From: Antennarius striatus
Taxonomy: Eukaryota; Chordata; Actinopteri; Lophiiformes; Antennariidae
DNA: 64,000 nucleotides
Reading direction: 5' to 3'
NCBI RefSeq assembly: GCF_040054535.1
Contig: NC_090796.1
Location: 15,403,501 to 15,467,500, forward strand
How positions within the stretch are numbered: position 1 is the first letter of the stretch; each line of letters begins with the position of its first letter. The position numbers and the translations under genes were made by a program. The notes beneath the pieces were generated by a model that saw nothing but the letters and a program-made list of their open reading frames with translations, was not told the DNA's origin and did not search any database. Below, piece after piece: positions 53,001 through 64,000 of this stretch.

Positions 53001-54447
53001 ACATCTGGATGACGGGCAGCCGGTCGTCTTCAGAGGCCAACACCAGCTGAGTGGCCACATCAGGGTGCCACAGCATCCCCGAACAGTGCATCTACCACAC
53101 AGAGAATTTCAGTGGTCATTTTATTGGTTTCAGGGACCAATCTTTTAATAAATACTAAAAATATGGCTGAGATGTGAGCTTTGTTGATTTTTAAAACACC
53201 GATTCGGTGGAAGATGACTAGACACTGGGGGGTTTCATTCCACACTGACCCTGTTGCAGTGGTCACTGATCTTGATGATGGGCTCATTCTTCCTCAGGTC
53301 CCACACCACTGCTTTCCCGCTGGGGTTGGCGGAGGCTAGGATGTGCTGAACCTGTCGGTTCCAGGACACAACGCTGACGTCTTCTGCTGGCTAAAAAAAA
53401 GAAACCAAGGCTGTCAAAACCCACTGAAAAAAGTGATGGTATTTTAGGCTGTATGAAAACTGGTGGGAACATGCAATTTTAGAGAAAGGGTCTCAAGTGA
53501 TGTAGGATCAATACACTCATTAAAATGTCCTTAAAAATACATAAATGCCTCACTTTCTTAAAATCAGTCAAAGAGAATGTAAACAAAGTTCTATGCACAA
53601 AGACATTCTTGTGACTTTCATTCCTGAATGGTGACATACAAACATGAAGACACAGGAAGCAACCTGCCTGGCTGGGGTTGTGTTTTCCATTTCTAGTTTG
53701 AACTCACACCCACCTGTGATTTTGCTCCTGGTGTCATTGGACTGCTGAAGTTGTTCAGATCCCAGATATATATCTCAGAATCATTTGCTCCTGATGCAAG
53801 GAGATTACTCTGAAAGAGGAAACATCCGGAGAGAATTGAGGCAAAATACCTGGAATGAAAAGCAGTGGAGTACAGACTGTAAGGATGCTGCAGATTTTAT
53901 ATGCAGACATCTACCTGAAAAGGGTTGAAATCGAGAGCTCGGATGGGTCCTGTGTGTTTGTCGGACTGTCCTACTATGGCATCTGCTCCAGAGTTGATGA
54001 TGGCATCTGGGTTATATACAGTAATTATCCCATTTTCACCACCGGCAACCAGTCTGCCTCGGCCACCATCAGCTCCCATTCCAAAATTCACCCATACGAT
54101 ACTGTGCAACCTATTGAATACACACAATACAGGCAGTTATTTGCTACCAATAGCATACTCACAGCAAATCATTCTTAGCAGTCAGATATCATCTGCATAC
54201 TGCAATAAAATCTTCCAGATAGACCTTCATCAGGCGTGAATTACCTGTCTGATGTGGGTAACGACCCTTTGAGCTGCATTTCCAGTGACGGATCAGAAAA
54301 ATCCACCTCAAATATCTCCAGGGCAGCTGTGGTGTTGAAGGAGGCATCAAGCTGCTGTGCGGACGTTCCTAAGGCCAGGCAGATGGGATAGTGTGAGGCT
54401 GGGCTCCAGGCCTGGTGGGCAGTCCTCTGGATCTCCTTCAGCCTCAT
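47035..54447 (-). CDS. sec31b: sec31b, COPII outer-coat protein
   Basis: SEC31 pairs with SEC13 to form the outer cage of COPII vesicles leaving the ER. I traced 24 coding exons, all GT/AG and in phase, giving 1,193 aa: 54447-54245, 54101-53915, 53809-53714, 53390-53250, 53091-52949, 52852-52753, 52642-52481, 52216-52064, 51964-51734, 51651-51577, 51492-51400, 51313-51211, 51129-50951, 50868-50742, 50639-50494, 50398-50225, 50134-49976, 49897-49741, 49663-49268, 48568-48510, 48408-48283, 48191-48072, 47992-47921 and 47214-47035. Residues 1-344 are WD40 repeats ([29 protein letters not shown]). An ACE1-type helical region spans about 540-790. A Pro-rich segment occupies about 825-1008 and a conserved C-terminal helical domain about 1071-1193. 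[14 protein letters not shown] and the synteny favour SEC31B over SEC31A. Confidence 0.96.
47290..47704. mobile_element. Tc1/mariner-type MITE in the last sec31b intron
   Basis: The element has about 25-base imperfect terminal inverted repeats: CAGGAGAACCTCGAGATATG on the left and, on the complementary strand, CAGTAGAACCTCAAGATATG on the right. It is flanked by TA on both sides, as expected from a TA target duplication. It is 415 bases long and contains no transposase ORF, so it is a non-autonomous copy. The termini resemble pogo/Tigger-like families. It lies between exons 23 and 24 of sec31b. Confidence 0.8.
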
Positions 54448-55144
54448 TGTCTCCTACAAGTCGCAGCTCCTGGATGAGTAGAGAGACCAAATTAAACCAA
54501 ATATAATAAATACCTGTCATCCTTCAAATTTAAATTGAGTTGAAAATTTTAAATAACTTGAATTACTGCGATACTCATAAATCAAAATTCATACGGTCTG
54601 CCTAGTTAAACAGGTTCCACCCATTCAAGCTATCCACCGACTATTTCCTGAAACTGCTGCTTTAGTTCACAGTTTTAGCTTGTTTAAATACACCCTTTAC
54701 ATATTATATGGGTTTAGTACATATTATTGGACGTGGTGAAATCAACTCTGAGGTAAATATAATTAAAATGTTATCTACCAGCTTACAAATCATTGGGACA
54801 CAAGCTAACCTGCGGCTAGCTGACGTTAGCGTTAAACGTTTACGCCTCTCAAACCAATTTCCCACACTGAACCAGCTCAGCTGGGTTAACAACACTGGAT
54901 TTGGGTGAAATAATTACATAACTATGACTTGAATTAATTTTTATATAAGTATTTTCAGAATTTCACAAGCATGCTACCACAAATCACAAATCTTTGTGAC
55001 AAGAGCCTAGGCGCTCCGGAGGCACTAGCAAGCGAGCTAACAGCCACCACCCTTATTATTTTTGACAACTAAAGTTAACAAATATCACATATTTAAGGCC
55101 AATAAAAATACGAAAAAATAAAGTTTAATCTGACAGCAACTCAC

Positions 55145-55300
55145 TTCAACAGTTCGAATCGCAGCCTGACAGTCCGCATCCACGACAAAACGAGCAGCGC
55201 TACTTCTGAGCCAAGCTAGCAGCTTAGCCGCAGGACGCTTCCGACCTTTGCCGTGTTGTCGCTGCGCTACGGAAGCCGACACGGACCTTTTTCCCTTTGG
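55145..55300 (-). promoter_or_regulatory. sec31b: sec31b promoter and non-coding first exon
   Basis: A GTGAGT donor at 55144 pairs with a CAG acceptor near 54472, placing a non-coding first exon at about 55145-55260. Just upstream are ETS-like CGGAAG cores and CpG-rich sequence with no TATA box. The ndufb8 poly(A) signal is only about 200 bases further right. Confidence 0.55.
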
Positions 55301-55480
55301 CAATGACCTGAAGTAACCCCGCTATCACTGCAGGTCCAATAAAAATGCTTGTGTGCACAGTTTACTCACATTCATAACCAAAAAAACAAAGTTTCTGGTC
55401 AACCAAATTTAATATATTTTTGAATGTTCTTTATGTCGACAACATAAATAAAACACACATACAAATGTAAGTTTAACATC

Positions 55481-55486
55481 TTTATT
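55481..55486 (-). terminator. ndufb8 poly(A) signal
   Basis: AATAAA on the minus strand lies 41 bases after the ndufb8 stop, giving a very short 3' UTR ending just before the sec31b promoter. Confidence 0.7.
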
Positions 55487-55526
55487 CTGGAGAGAAATAT
55501 ACACATGTAGAATGAGAGTTTAGTCA

Positions 55527-57796
55527 TTAAATTTCATAATTTTTAACTTCCTCCGGCTCTTTTTCTGGGTCTCCGCCTCTCTCCAGGTAAAGGTTGTTAT
55601 ATGGATACTGTTTCGGGGCCTGAAAAAGAGGAAGATGCTTGTGAAAAATCAGCATTGTCTTAACTATTGGACACAAAGACATACACAGGTGTCACAGAGC
55701 TTAACAAAAATCCCTGCAAAGCACATATTTCATATAAATCCTTGTTAATGTTAAACAATCTTATGCATTTACAACTTATTTGAAAGCACTGATTTTCTTG
55801 TAAACAAGACAATTGCTGTTTAATCAATTAAAACATTTTCTAATCTGATTTTGTTTAGCATGCTCAAATTAATAGAATTTTGTGAAAAAACGTTGCACGA
55901 GCAATTAACTAAATTGTATGTAACATTATATAAGTAATAGCAACACCTCTTCAACAAAGGACTCTGATTCTGATAAGACATCCCTGCTGTTGCTGCCCAA
56001 CACAAGCCTTGTTTTGTTTCCGACAGCTGAAATACCAGATAACTTTTGGTTAGAAATGGAAACAGGAATTTAAATAATGGAGAAAAACAGGTGTGCATAA
56101 TAGCAATGATTTGAACTCAAGTACTGTTGCATCTATCTGAAGTTAACCAGAATAACCTGCACATAATTGATATTGTTGATAGCTTTCTGTGATGGATAAA
56201 GTGGCAGTGTCCTTCCAACTAACATCTTGCTAGGTCTCCCAACCTACACCTGGCAATTGTTGGTTCAACCGTTTTACACAAACTTTAACCAGACTGGTAA
56301 ACCTGTTAACCTATCCGACTCTACTGGTACCACAATTTTAATGTTGTTTTTTGTTTTTGGCCTCCAACTAAGACATTGCCATGGAAATACAGGTATGCAC
56401 ATAAAGTATTACTTTTTCTAATTTTCCTTTTACTGGAATAATTTCCCCCCTTTTAATAGTTTTTTGCTAACTTTGTAAAGTATTTTGACCTTGGAAGTAT
56501 ATAATAAATGAGTAGTGATAACACTTAGGAACATACAGCATATAGAAGTTGCTGTATGTCCCCACCCCAGACAATAGAGTGTTGCAAAAAATACAAAATA
56601 GCCCCTTGATTTGTACTTACAACAGGTTGGTATGACGGAAACTTCTCCCCAAGGTAGAACATGAAGAGCATGAACCCGATGAAACCAAACAGTTGTTTGC
56701 ACATGGTGGACCAGTCTACAGGGCCAGGAGATGTATCCACACGGTTCCTGATGTACATGTCAAAATTCCAGTGCATCTACAAATAGACAAAGAGCAGTGG
56801 TTGATTAAATGGTATATTGTAATTAATTAGCTTATGTTGTCATTTAGGAGAAGTGTGGTTGGTGCAGAGGCACTGTCGTGTGTAAATTTCCTGTAAAGTG
56901 AAAGGATGTATGAGTTTTGAAACAACTGAACTCATTACATTTATGCTATATCGAATCATCATGCCTTAGCCTCTTATTCTCAGATAGAAATTTCAGGCTA
57001 TGCGTTATCAAAACTAATACATATTGCACATCACAAAAAGGCATTTCTCAGCAGTGATTACAACAGATTATAACAACAACATATGTGCATCCTGAAATCC
57101 CAAAATACATAACCGCAGCGGTAAGGAACGAAGGTCTCGGTATCTTACCGGCTCTCCCCAGTTCCTCCTCAGATCAGGATGGTCCCATTTGTACCATGGG
57201 TCTCTCTCATGCTGAGATATATCTGGTAGCTTAGGATAATCACCATGGCTTTGAAACCACAATGATGGAATACAATTAGTCATATATTTGGATCCAAAAA
57301 CAAAAACAAAAATGCATACTGTAGTAAAGTTGTTGAAAACACAACTAACCCCTCGCCGTTGTCGGGATACGGTTCATATTCATGAAGAGTCATGTTGTAC
57401 TTCTTTGCAGCAGCAGCTCTCTCTTTTGGGGTACTCGGGTATGGACCGAGCTCGGTATCCTTTGAAGAACCGGAGGCTGAAACACCAACACATACATGTG
57501 TTAGTAATACGTCAAGTGAAATTCAGAAAGCACGTAGAAAATGTGAATGAAATAACAACAGTGTTATTCTATCCGAGTCCACTCATACAAGAGTGGTTGC
57601 TAGCGCTAGCATGTCAAGGTTACGCTGTTGTGAGGCTTGAACTTTAAACTTTTATTCATATCTGAAAGTATACAAAGCATTGTCTGAAGCTGTGACTCTA
57701 CTGACCTGCTCTACATCCCGACAAAAGGGCTGAAATGCCAGAACTTTTCCCTTTAGATAGGATTTGGGCCCACCGTCGGAAACCGACGCCAGCCAT
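55527..57796 (-). CDS. ndufb8: ndufb8, mitochondrial complex I ASHI subunit
   Basis: NDUFB8 is an accessory subunit of the membrane arm of NADH:ubiquinone oxidoreductase in the inner mitochondrial membrane. Five coding exons (57796-57706, 57476-57350, 57248-57149, 56776-56621, 55619-55527) give 188 aa (human 186). The first 30 residues are basic and acid-poor, fitting a mitochondrial presequence. Diagnostic blocks are [41 protein letters not shown] and [13 protein letters not shown]. One membrane span lies at about 134-149 ([15 protein letters not shown]). The C-terminus [14 protein letters not shown] and the final YEI match human. It is in tandem with sec31b, as in human 10q24.31. Confidence 0.97.
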
Positions 57797-57942
57797 GTTT
57801 ACAAGCAGCTACAAGCGAACAAACTGAAGTACGCATGCGCAGGATCAGAGGTATGGATTGGCTTAAGGGACAAACTAAGTTATAACACAATTAGTATTGG
57901 AAACGTTGAAATGCAGAAAAGAATATACATTCTATAAACATA

Positions 57943-58045
<103 letters not shown>

Positions 58046-58104
58046 ATACTGATATCTATGGAACAGCAAAATAAATCACAGAAATAAAAGTTACTTCATA
58101 ATGT

Positions 58105-58110
58105 TTTATT
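58105..58110 (-). terminator. Glutathione peroxidase poly(A) signal
   Basis: AATAAA on the minus strand lies 222 bases after the stop codon and downstream of the SECIS element. Confidence 0.6.
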
Positions 58111-58236
58111 TGTTTTATTCATATTTGGGAGTGTCATACATTTTAAATTGTAGAGAGAAATGTGTCTGTGACGTAAAAAATTCTCCAATGACTGAAAGGA
58201 ACTTTTCCTCAGAGTGAATGCACTGAAGCCCTGAGG

Positions 58237-58310
58237 CCAGTTCCTCTTCCCATCAGATCCAGCTCAGGTGCACAGGTGCATTTACTGGGGGATCATCACT
58301 CTGTCACTGG
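58237..58310 (-). promoter_or_regulatory. SECIS element in the glutathione peroxidase 3' UTR
   Basis: On the minus strand the non-Watson-Crick quartet is supplied by ATGA (58296-58293) and TGAT (58255-58252). A CCAG/CTGG-containing helix follows, and an unpaired AAA (58283-58281) sits in the apical loop. Outside the quartet, CCAGT (58310-58306) can pair with ACTGG (58241-58237). This order and spacing fit a eukaryotic SECIS that recodes UGA as selenocysteine. It starts 22 bases after the stop codon. Confidence 0.75.
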
Positions 58311-58331
58311 TGACATATTGACCAAACTCCA

Positions 58332-59761
58332 TCAGATAAGTTCTGCTATGTCCTTCTCCACTTTCTCAATGGGGCAATGAAGATCATACCTGCAGTAAAG
58401 TTGGAACATTAGAGCCATTATAATGGTTAGACCCATGCCCGACAAAGTTAAGGATTAATTGGTTTCTAATTTGAGTTTTATGGTTTATAACTGTACCTTT
58501 TGAAAGGCATGCCATCTGCAGTGATTAGAAACTTCTCAAAATTCCAGCGAATGTCATTTACTTTGATTGGGCACCAGTAGAATTTCTTTATATCTCCAAT
58601 AACAGGGTTCACAAATGGCAAAGACTCCTGTGGTGAACAAGAAATTAATGACAGCATTTAATTTTTTTAGGGTCAAGCAGTACTGAAAGAAAATATCAGA
58701 AAAACAGTAAATTATAAAGGTTAAAGAACTCATGTATAGACTGTGTAAATGACAATACCTTTAGATATGTGAAAAGGGGCTCTTCATTTAATCCATTCAC
58801 TTCAATCTTTCCAAACACAGGAAACTTTGGTACAAAATTCCCACCAGGTCTCACATACTTAAGAATATTGAGAGTTTCATGATTCACCTCTGAAGAAGAG
58901 TAAAAAAGAGTGATGAAGTATTACTTTAAAATCTGAAAAAAGTGTAAAATCACAAATCTGTTGTCAAAAATAGCTTTTAAAGCTTGCAACAGTTTCAGAA
59001 AAAATCGTGCTTAAAATTTCACAGTTATTCACAGTTTCATTACATATTTAGTAATGCTTAAAGACCATATTACTTATTTACTACTGCTCAATGAGATGTT
59101 TGGTTTGACCATTACTATGTTGTTGAGCACTGTATTTATTTTTTAGATAATCAGTGATATTACTGTAATAATACTGAACCCCAAACAGGCACTAAGTGAA
59201 ACCAGAGTCTGGACAGGACATCGCTCTGGCATCTGAAATGTGGCAAGACTAAAAAAACTTCGATGTTACTCTTAAATGCAGTTTATATGTAAATATGCAT
59301 AATTTATTTCCTCAGTCGGCAAAGACTATAGTATTTTCCTTGAAACAAAAAATAGTGACCATGTAAACAATAGCTAATAGCAATAGCCAATAAACAGCAA
59401 CGTATTTCCATCACATATCAAAGGTTTCTGTACACCTACCTGGTGACTGAAGGCCAAATTGGTTGCAAGGGAATCCAAGAACAGTGAAGTTGAGGTCACC
59501 AAACATTTCCATCAGTGCATTCAGTCGATGGTACTGAGGGAAATGGACACAAAATAAAATACTTGAAGTAAAAATGACAAGACATATATGATCTGATTCT
59601 AATTGATCAATCCTCTCACACAATACTACCTCCTCTATTGTTGACCCTCAGAACGTGGCAACATTGATGATGAGAATAACTTTACCCCTGTAGTTACTGA
59701 GCGGAACCGGCTGCCCATCCAGGGTCTCAGCAGAGAAATCATAGATTGATTTATTCGCCAT
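58332..59761 (-). CDS. Selenocysteine glutathione peroxidase (GPX3/GPX9-like)
   Basis: This enzyme reduces H2O2 and organic peroxides with glutathione. Five coding exons (59761-59630, 59533-59440, 58889-58759, 58627-58497, 58389-58332) give 181 aa, reading the in-frame TGA at 59650-59648 as selenocysteine 38 (NVATF-U-GST). The rest of the active-site set is present: Gln69 in GFPCNQFG and Trp147-Asn148 in DIRWNFEKFL. LKYVRPGGNFVP and EVNGLNEEPLFTYLK are typical of tetrameric GPX1/2/3-type enzymes. There is no obvious signal peptide, unlike GPX3, and the segment around ESLPFVNPVIGDIKKFYWCP is closest to GPX3-like proteins. It may be teleost gpx9, but I am not sure. A plain ORF caller would break the gene at the TGA. 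It is in tandem with ndufb8. Confidence 0.92.
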
Positions 59762-60929
59762 GCTAGTACTTAGCTTGTATATGGGATTGTAGTCAGTCAA
59801 GAGTGAGTGTTCTCCCAGCTCTCCTGTTGGCTCATCTCATTCACAGAAACATAACTCACGGGTCAGCAGTTGTTCAGCATGACTGACTTCATTGTTCTCT
59901 TGTGCAGAGGTGAGCTGACATGATGGTCATTTGTTCAACACATCAATTCCAGGAGAAGAGGCTGCTAACATGATGACAGCAAGTCTAATTGGCACTGGGA
60001 AATTAATTGTTCAAGATAAATATATGTATGGGTCTACATCCTGTCCTCTTTATAAGTTAGTCTGGGGGTTTTCAAGTAAAAAAAATCAAGAATTCTTCAA
60101 ATTTCTTTAAAAATATGTTTTTTTTTCTTGTCTGTGACAACATCTACATAATTATGAGTATTACAGTACTTATTTGGTCAATGAATGCATACTACTTAGT
60201 TGTACAGTCCTGCCCTGCTTTCTTATCCCTTGAAATGATTACTTTTCAAGATGTCTTTTTATTTCGCTCCAAAATATATTTTTGTCAATGAAGAAATTTT
60301 AAAATTAACCATTAACAAATACCAGAAAATAAACGTCACGTCTCCAAATCAGTAGCCGTAATTTCGTAGTATTTATAAGATTAAAAAACCTTCTATTTGA
60401 CGTAAACCCGGAAAAACGTAACTGTTGCATTCAAAGTCCCTCGTACAATTGCCCATCTGTGATTATAGTATACACAGCTCACGTAAATACAACGTATAGG
60501 ATATTTAAATATATAATTTGAATGTAATTTCTACAAATATGTCCTCTAAATACGGAGTAAAAATTGATGTTGTTGTCAGCACGTTTAAATACGCGCATTT
60601 TTAAAACTTTGTAATCTGGTAAGTGAATAATTTTAGGCAAGGTAGCCTAAAAAACAGCAATGAATGTTTGAATACATAATTGTTATCATTACGTCTTAGA
60701 AAACTGTTTTCTTATGCCCCATTGTTAAAGATAAACAGTACAACCTTGTTGGAAAGCTCAAGCGCGCCGCTCAGAGGAAGTGAAGTTACCCATGAACCGT
60801 GAAGGCATCATTGTGTTTCTAGGTTGCTCCTCAAACGCTTACAAGATCCTAAAGAAAAATATGTTATTTTACCATTTTTGCGAAGAAAGACGGGTTCTCC
60901 AAATATCGACATAAGCCAGCGGACATAGA
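59762..60929. promoter_or_regulatory. Divergent upstream region of the peroxidase gene and fbxl15
   Basis: The region is 1.17 kb, AT-rich in the middle and without coding exons. Close to fbxl15 (60760-60860) there is CpG-containing sequence (GCGCGCCGC) followed by GAGGAAGTG, an ETS-like site, and no TATA box. I see no clear core promoter for the peroxidase gene. Confidence 0.45.
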
Positions 60930-62424
60930 ATGGACGAAGAAAATAAAACACAAATGTATGTACCCCTCAAATTGAGTTATATATTTAAAAAAACATCTGG
61001 ATAGCTAGCCCGGTGAGCTAGCTTGTCAGCTAACAGCGCTAGCTGTTATGACCCAACCAGTGGGCGAGAGGTGTGTTTGTTGTTACCGGTAGTAGTTTAT
61101 TACAGCTGATTTACATCTATTATACATTTAAGTGACAAATATTTTACTTCTGAAGACTTTTCTTGCCTTTTAAGGCGTTTGTGTACATGTGTGTCCCCGC
61201 GTTGGTATCAAAGTTCAGCTGTGAACCGTTGCTTTGGCAGATGTCAGCTGCTGGAGCTGCCCTGGGAGGACGTCCTCATCCCGCATGTTTTCTGTCATTT
61301 ACCGCTGCAACACATCGTCAGCCTGCAAAGGGTGAGCAAACAGTTCCACAGCCTGATCCAGGTGTACCTGTCCAACTGTAGGACGTTCAATCTGCCATCG
61401 GTAAGTCCTGATTAGTTTATTAACAAAATAGACGATTTAGCAGCTGTTTGCAGTAACCAAGTCACACAACAATGTTTTTGCACAGCTGATTTTAAAATCA
61501 ACAAAATCAAATACATTGGATTGTTGCATTGTGTAGAACATAATAGTATTTATTGAACATTACAGTTGAACACTTTTTCTTCCAATTGCAATGAATATTT
61601 TATAAATAATCTGCTCTCTGCTCTCTTGTGGTGTCGATAGACCGGACCGTCTGTTCCAAAAGAGGCGTTTTGCTCCATGCTTAAGGACAACAAGGTTCTC
61701 CACAGCCTGTCACTTCAGAACTGTTCAGACTGGGTTACGGACACAGAGCTGCTGCCTGTTATCGGGCAGAACCAGCAACTGCAGAGGGTTGATATGAGCG
61801 GCTGTGTTTGGCTCACTCGCCACTCCCTGGTGGCCGTGTCCTTGAGCTGCGTGCACCTCCAGCACCTCGGCCTGGGGCACTGCGAGTGGGTGGACAGCCT
61901 GTCCCTGTTCAGCCTGGCCGACCACTGCGTGGGGCTGCAGTCGGTCGACCTCACGGCCTGCCGCCAGCTCAAGGACGACGCCATCTGCTACCTGGCAAAA
62001 AAGTGTTTGAAGTTGAGGTCTCTGTCGCTGGCAGTCAACGCCAACGTCACCGACGAGTCGGTGGAGGAGGTGGCCAAGAACTGTAGGAGCCTGGAGCAGC
62101 TGGATCTGACAGGTTGCCTGCGGGTCAGGAACCAGTCCATCAGGTGTGTTGTATTTTACTTTCACTTTCTGCCATCCCACAACCTCATTTGTGCATCTAC
62201 CCACCATAAGGGCCTCTGCATGCTGTGCTCACAGGACTCTTGCAGAATACTGCCCGAAGCTGCAGTCCCTGAAGGTGAATCACTGCCACAACGTGACCGA
62301 GACGAGCCTGGAACCTCTACGGAAGCGGAACGTCGCCATAGATGTTGAGCCGCCTTCACAAAGGGCTCTGATTCTCCTTCAGGACAGGCTGTCGATCCCC
62401 CGCTTTATCAACCTGCAGATATAA
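60930..62424 (+). CDS. fbxl15: fbxl15, F-box/LRR substrate adaptor of an SCF ubiquitin ligase
   Basis: FBXL15 is the SCF adaptor reported to target SMURF1 and so tune BMP signalling. Four coding exons (60930-60955, 61241-61400, 61641-62143, 62235-62424) give 292 aa (human 300). The tiny first exon encodes MDEENKTQ plus two bases. An F-box follows at about residues 11-55 ([20 protein letters not shown]...SLQRVSKQF). Leucine-rich repeats fill about 75-250, with the family-specific blocks [29 protein letters not shown] and [15 protein letters not shown]. The C-terminus ([23 protein letters not shown]) matches human. All junctions are GT/AG and in phase. Confidence 0.97.
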
Positions 62425-62885
62425 CCCGAGGCTCATCTATCTGTTCAACTAGAGCGCACAGAAAATTAACATCAGCAGGTTTGTGTACAAAGAGTAACTC
62501 ACATTCTTTCTGCTTACTATAATGGTGGTGACGGCCTACCAACTTTTGTTGCAGGTGTCTGAAGCTTTATGTCTGAGCTGCATCAGATGGACACGTCTGT
62601 GAAGACCTGAACCTTTTGCTCCCAAGTTTTTGTGGTAAAAAAATACATGGACCAAAAACAAAAAAAACGCAGAATGTGAAAGATGTGAATATTTAAATGC
62701 TTGCAGAAAGCCATGCAATCAGTGTTCCTGTCGAGAATGACTCTTAAAGATAGCACTTGAATATTTTGTAATCCTGCATTGTTGTCATAATGTGGCATTC
62801 CTACTTGAGGTTGTTGTTGATCTGCAAAAAAAAGTACACATTTTGTTGTGTATATGAAATGCTATTCCATGTTTCCTTTAGAAAC

Positions 62886-62891
62886 ATTAAA
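62886..62891 (+). terminator. Candidate fbxl15 poly(A) signal
   Basis: ATTAAA lies 462 bases after the stop. It is the first signal I noticed downstream. Confidence 0.45.
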
Positions 62892-62899
62892 GAATGAAT

Positions 62900-64000
62900 C
62901 TTAAAAGCTCAGTCCACCCAGTTGCACAGAAACATCTTATTGTTTTATTATTAGTCCAGGCTTTTTTTCCTGCACTGCTGAGTCTCCTGCTGCTCCCATG
63001 TGACCATGAAGGTGGGTTTTGTTTATCACCCACTGACTGTTGCACCTGCAGCACATTACAACAGAAATTTTTAAGGATAATATTTGTAATGTGGGTGAAG
63101 CCATCCTATAATTCATGTGTAAGTCAATGCTACATGTATATTCTATGTATTAGGACTGTTTTTATAATGCGCCTGTGTAAAACACACACTTTTTTTGTTG
63201 CTTTACTACTGCTTAAGGAGTATTTGTGCCTGAACTCAGATGCCCTGACAGTGCAGAGGACAAAAGGAAGAATGTGTGCAGACTGTGTTGATACAGAAGA
63301 CGTGTTGAATGAGGAGGTGAAAAAACACTTGTGGTTTTGTTGGTGGCCGCTGTTAAACATGAGACTCACTTCTTCAACACGTCACTGATTTATGACACAA
63401 GGTGGCAGCAACAAGTCAGAATATTTATCTCCTTACATTCTGCTGATTCAGAGGATGCATGATGGTTAAACTGTGATGCATTCAGGGACAGTCGGGTCAG
63501 GACACGGAGGCCTGTGGAAAAAATCTATTAGATTTGGATCAGTGTGATGTCTGAGTGGTAAAAACACAAGCTTAACTCTCGATGCGATGAATCCCCAGAT
63601 GAGTTCATGCTGTTCTTGTTGCTATAGCTACATGTTAAAAATCCTTATTATAGTTTCCTCTGGTGGGCTGATTGGCACACTCTATTGTCTCCGTGACAAC
63701 ACAACAGGTCTATTTTCCACTTGATGGCATGGTTTAGCCCATCTGCTGCCAGCCGTCCAGAAGCTGAATTTGCACCAGCAGAGATTTGCTTCTTTTTGGT
63801 GTGTGTGTGTGTGTGTGTGTGGGGGGGGGGCTTCAGGGATCAGCTTGCTTCTGTTGCACTGGAGGCGTCACGCCGTCATTAGTTAAAAAAGTCCATTTTT
63901 GAGATGTCAATAAAAAGAAACGACTCCCAGCATGATTTCAAACAATAATAAACTTTTTGCTTCTGAAAATTCCAAATTATGCTTCTTTTTCTTTTTTCTT
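62900..64000. other. Intergenic region right of fbxl15
   Basis: No gene was recognised. A (GT)11 tract followed by a G run lies at 63800-63830. The 164-codon open frame at 62894-63388 has no familiar motif. Confidence 0.5.
63800..63830 (+). repeat. (GT)n followed by G run
   Basis: Eleven GT units are followed by about ten G, near the right edge. Confidence 0.95.

Noticed and set aside
55085-55303. Basic 72-codon open frame in the sec31b leader
   Set aside because: It begins with a TTG rather than ATG and is out of frame with the sec31b start; best explained as non-coding first exon.
61179-61415. Alternative upstream start for fbxl15 within intron 1 reading [11 protein letters not shown]
   Set aside because: The frame crosses a good CAG acceptor at 61240, and the spliced MDEENKTQ start joins in phase and fits the family better.
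62894-63388. 164-codon open frame after fbxl15
   Set aside because: Begins just after the fbxl15 poly(A) signal, is rich in Leu/Cys from T-rich DNA and has no recognisable domain.

Overview
The window looks like nuclear DNA from a ray-finned, most likely teleost, fish. It has vertebrate-style split genes with compact introns, long pure CA/TG microsatellites and fish-type short DNA transposons. The gene order corresponds to parts of human 10q22.1 and 10q24. I rebuilt the exons by hand from splice signals, reading-frame continuity and remembered vertebrate proteins. No aligner or database was available, so transcript starts and ends are approximate while coding joins are much firmer.

Layout: (1) 1-17857 is the 5' part of spock2 (minus), with two coding exons and a 15.1 kb intron that holds two opposed copies of one hAT-like MITE, other repeats and no other gene. 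(2) 17858-23300 is non-coding DNA upstream of spock2. (3) 23708-27644 is ascc1 (minus, 9 coding exons), head to head with anapc16 (plus, 28178-29515). The first coding intron of anapc16 opens almost directly into a 176 bp pure CA tract. (4) 32229-32977 is ddit4 (plus), with a TATA box and a cluster of ATF4-C/EBP-like sites upstream. (5) 35476-38462 is dnajb12 (minus, 8 coding exons), head to head with scd (plus, 39634-42268, 5 coding exons). (6) 42580-46080 is mostly unassigned and carries one orphan exon-like ORF and one CpG-type promoter-like patch. (7) 47035-54447 is sec31b (minus, 24 coding exons), followed on the same strand by ndufb8 (55527-57796) and a selenocysteine glutathione peroxidase (58332-59761) with a recognisable SECIS element. 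These three lie head to tail with gaps of only a few hundred bases. (8) 60930-62424 is fbxl15 (plus, 4 coding exons).

All genes except spock2 are complete and intact in coding sequence. Most are housekeeping or stress genes: transcription-coupled alkylation repair (ascc1), APC/C (anapc16), mTORC1 inhibition (ddit4), ER chaperoning (dnajb12), fatty-acid desaturation (scd), COPII export (sec31b), complex I (ndufb8), peroxide reduction (gpx) and ubiquitin ligation (fbxl15). They do not form an operon-like system. Their proximity reflects conserved vertebrate synteny plus a junction between two blocks that are far apart on human chromosome 10. I found no CRISPR array, no tRNA or rRNA gene, no retrovirus-like element and no clearly novel multi-gene system.
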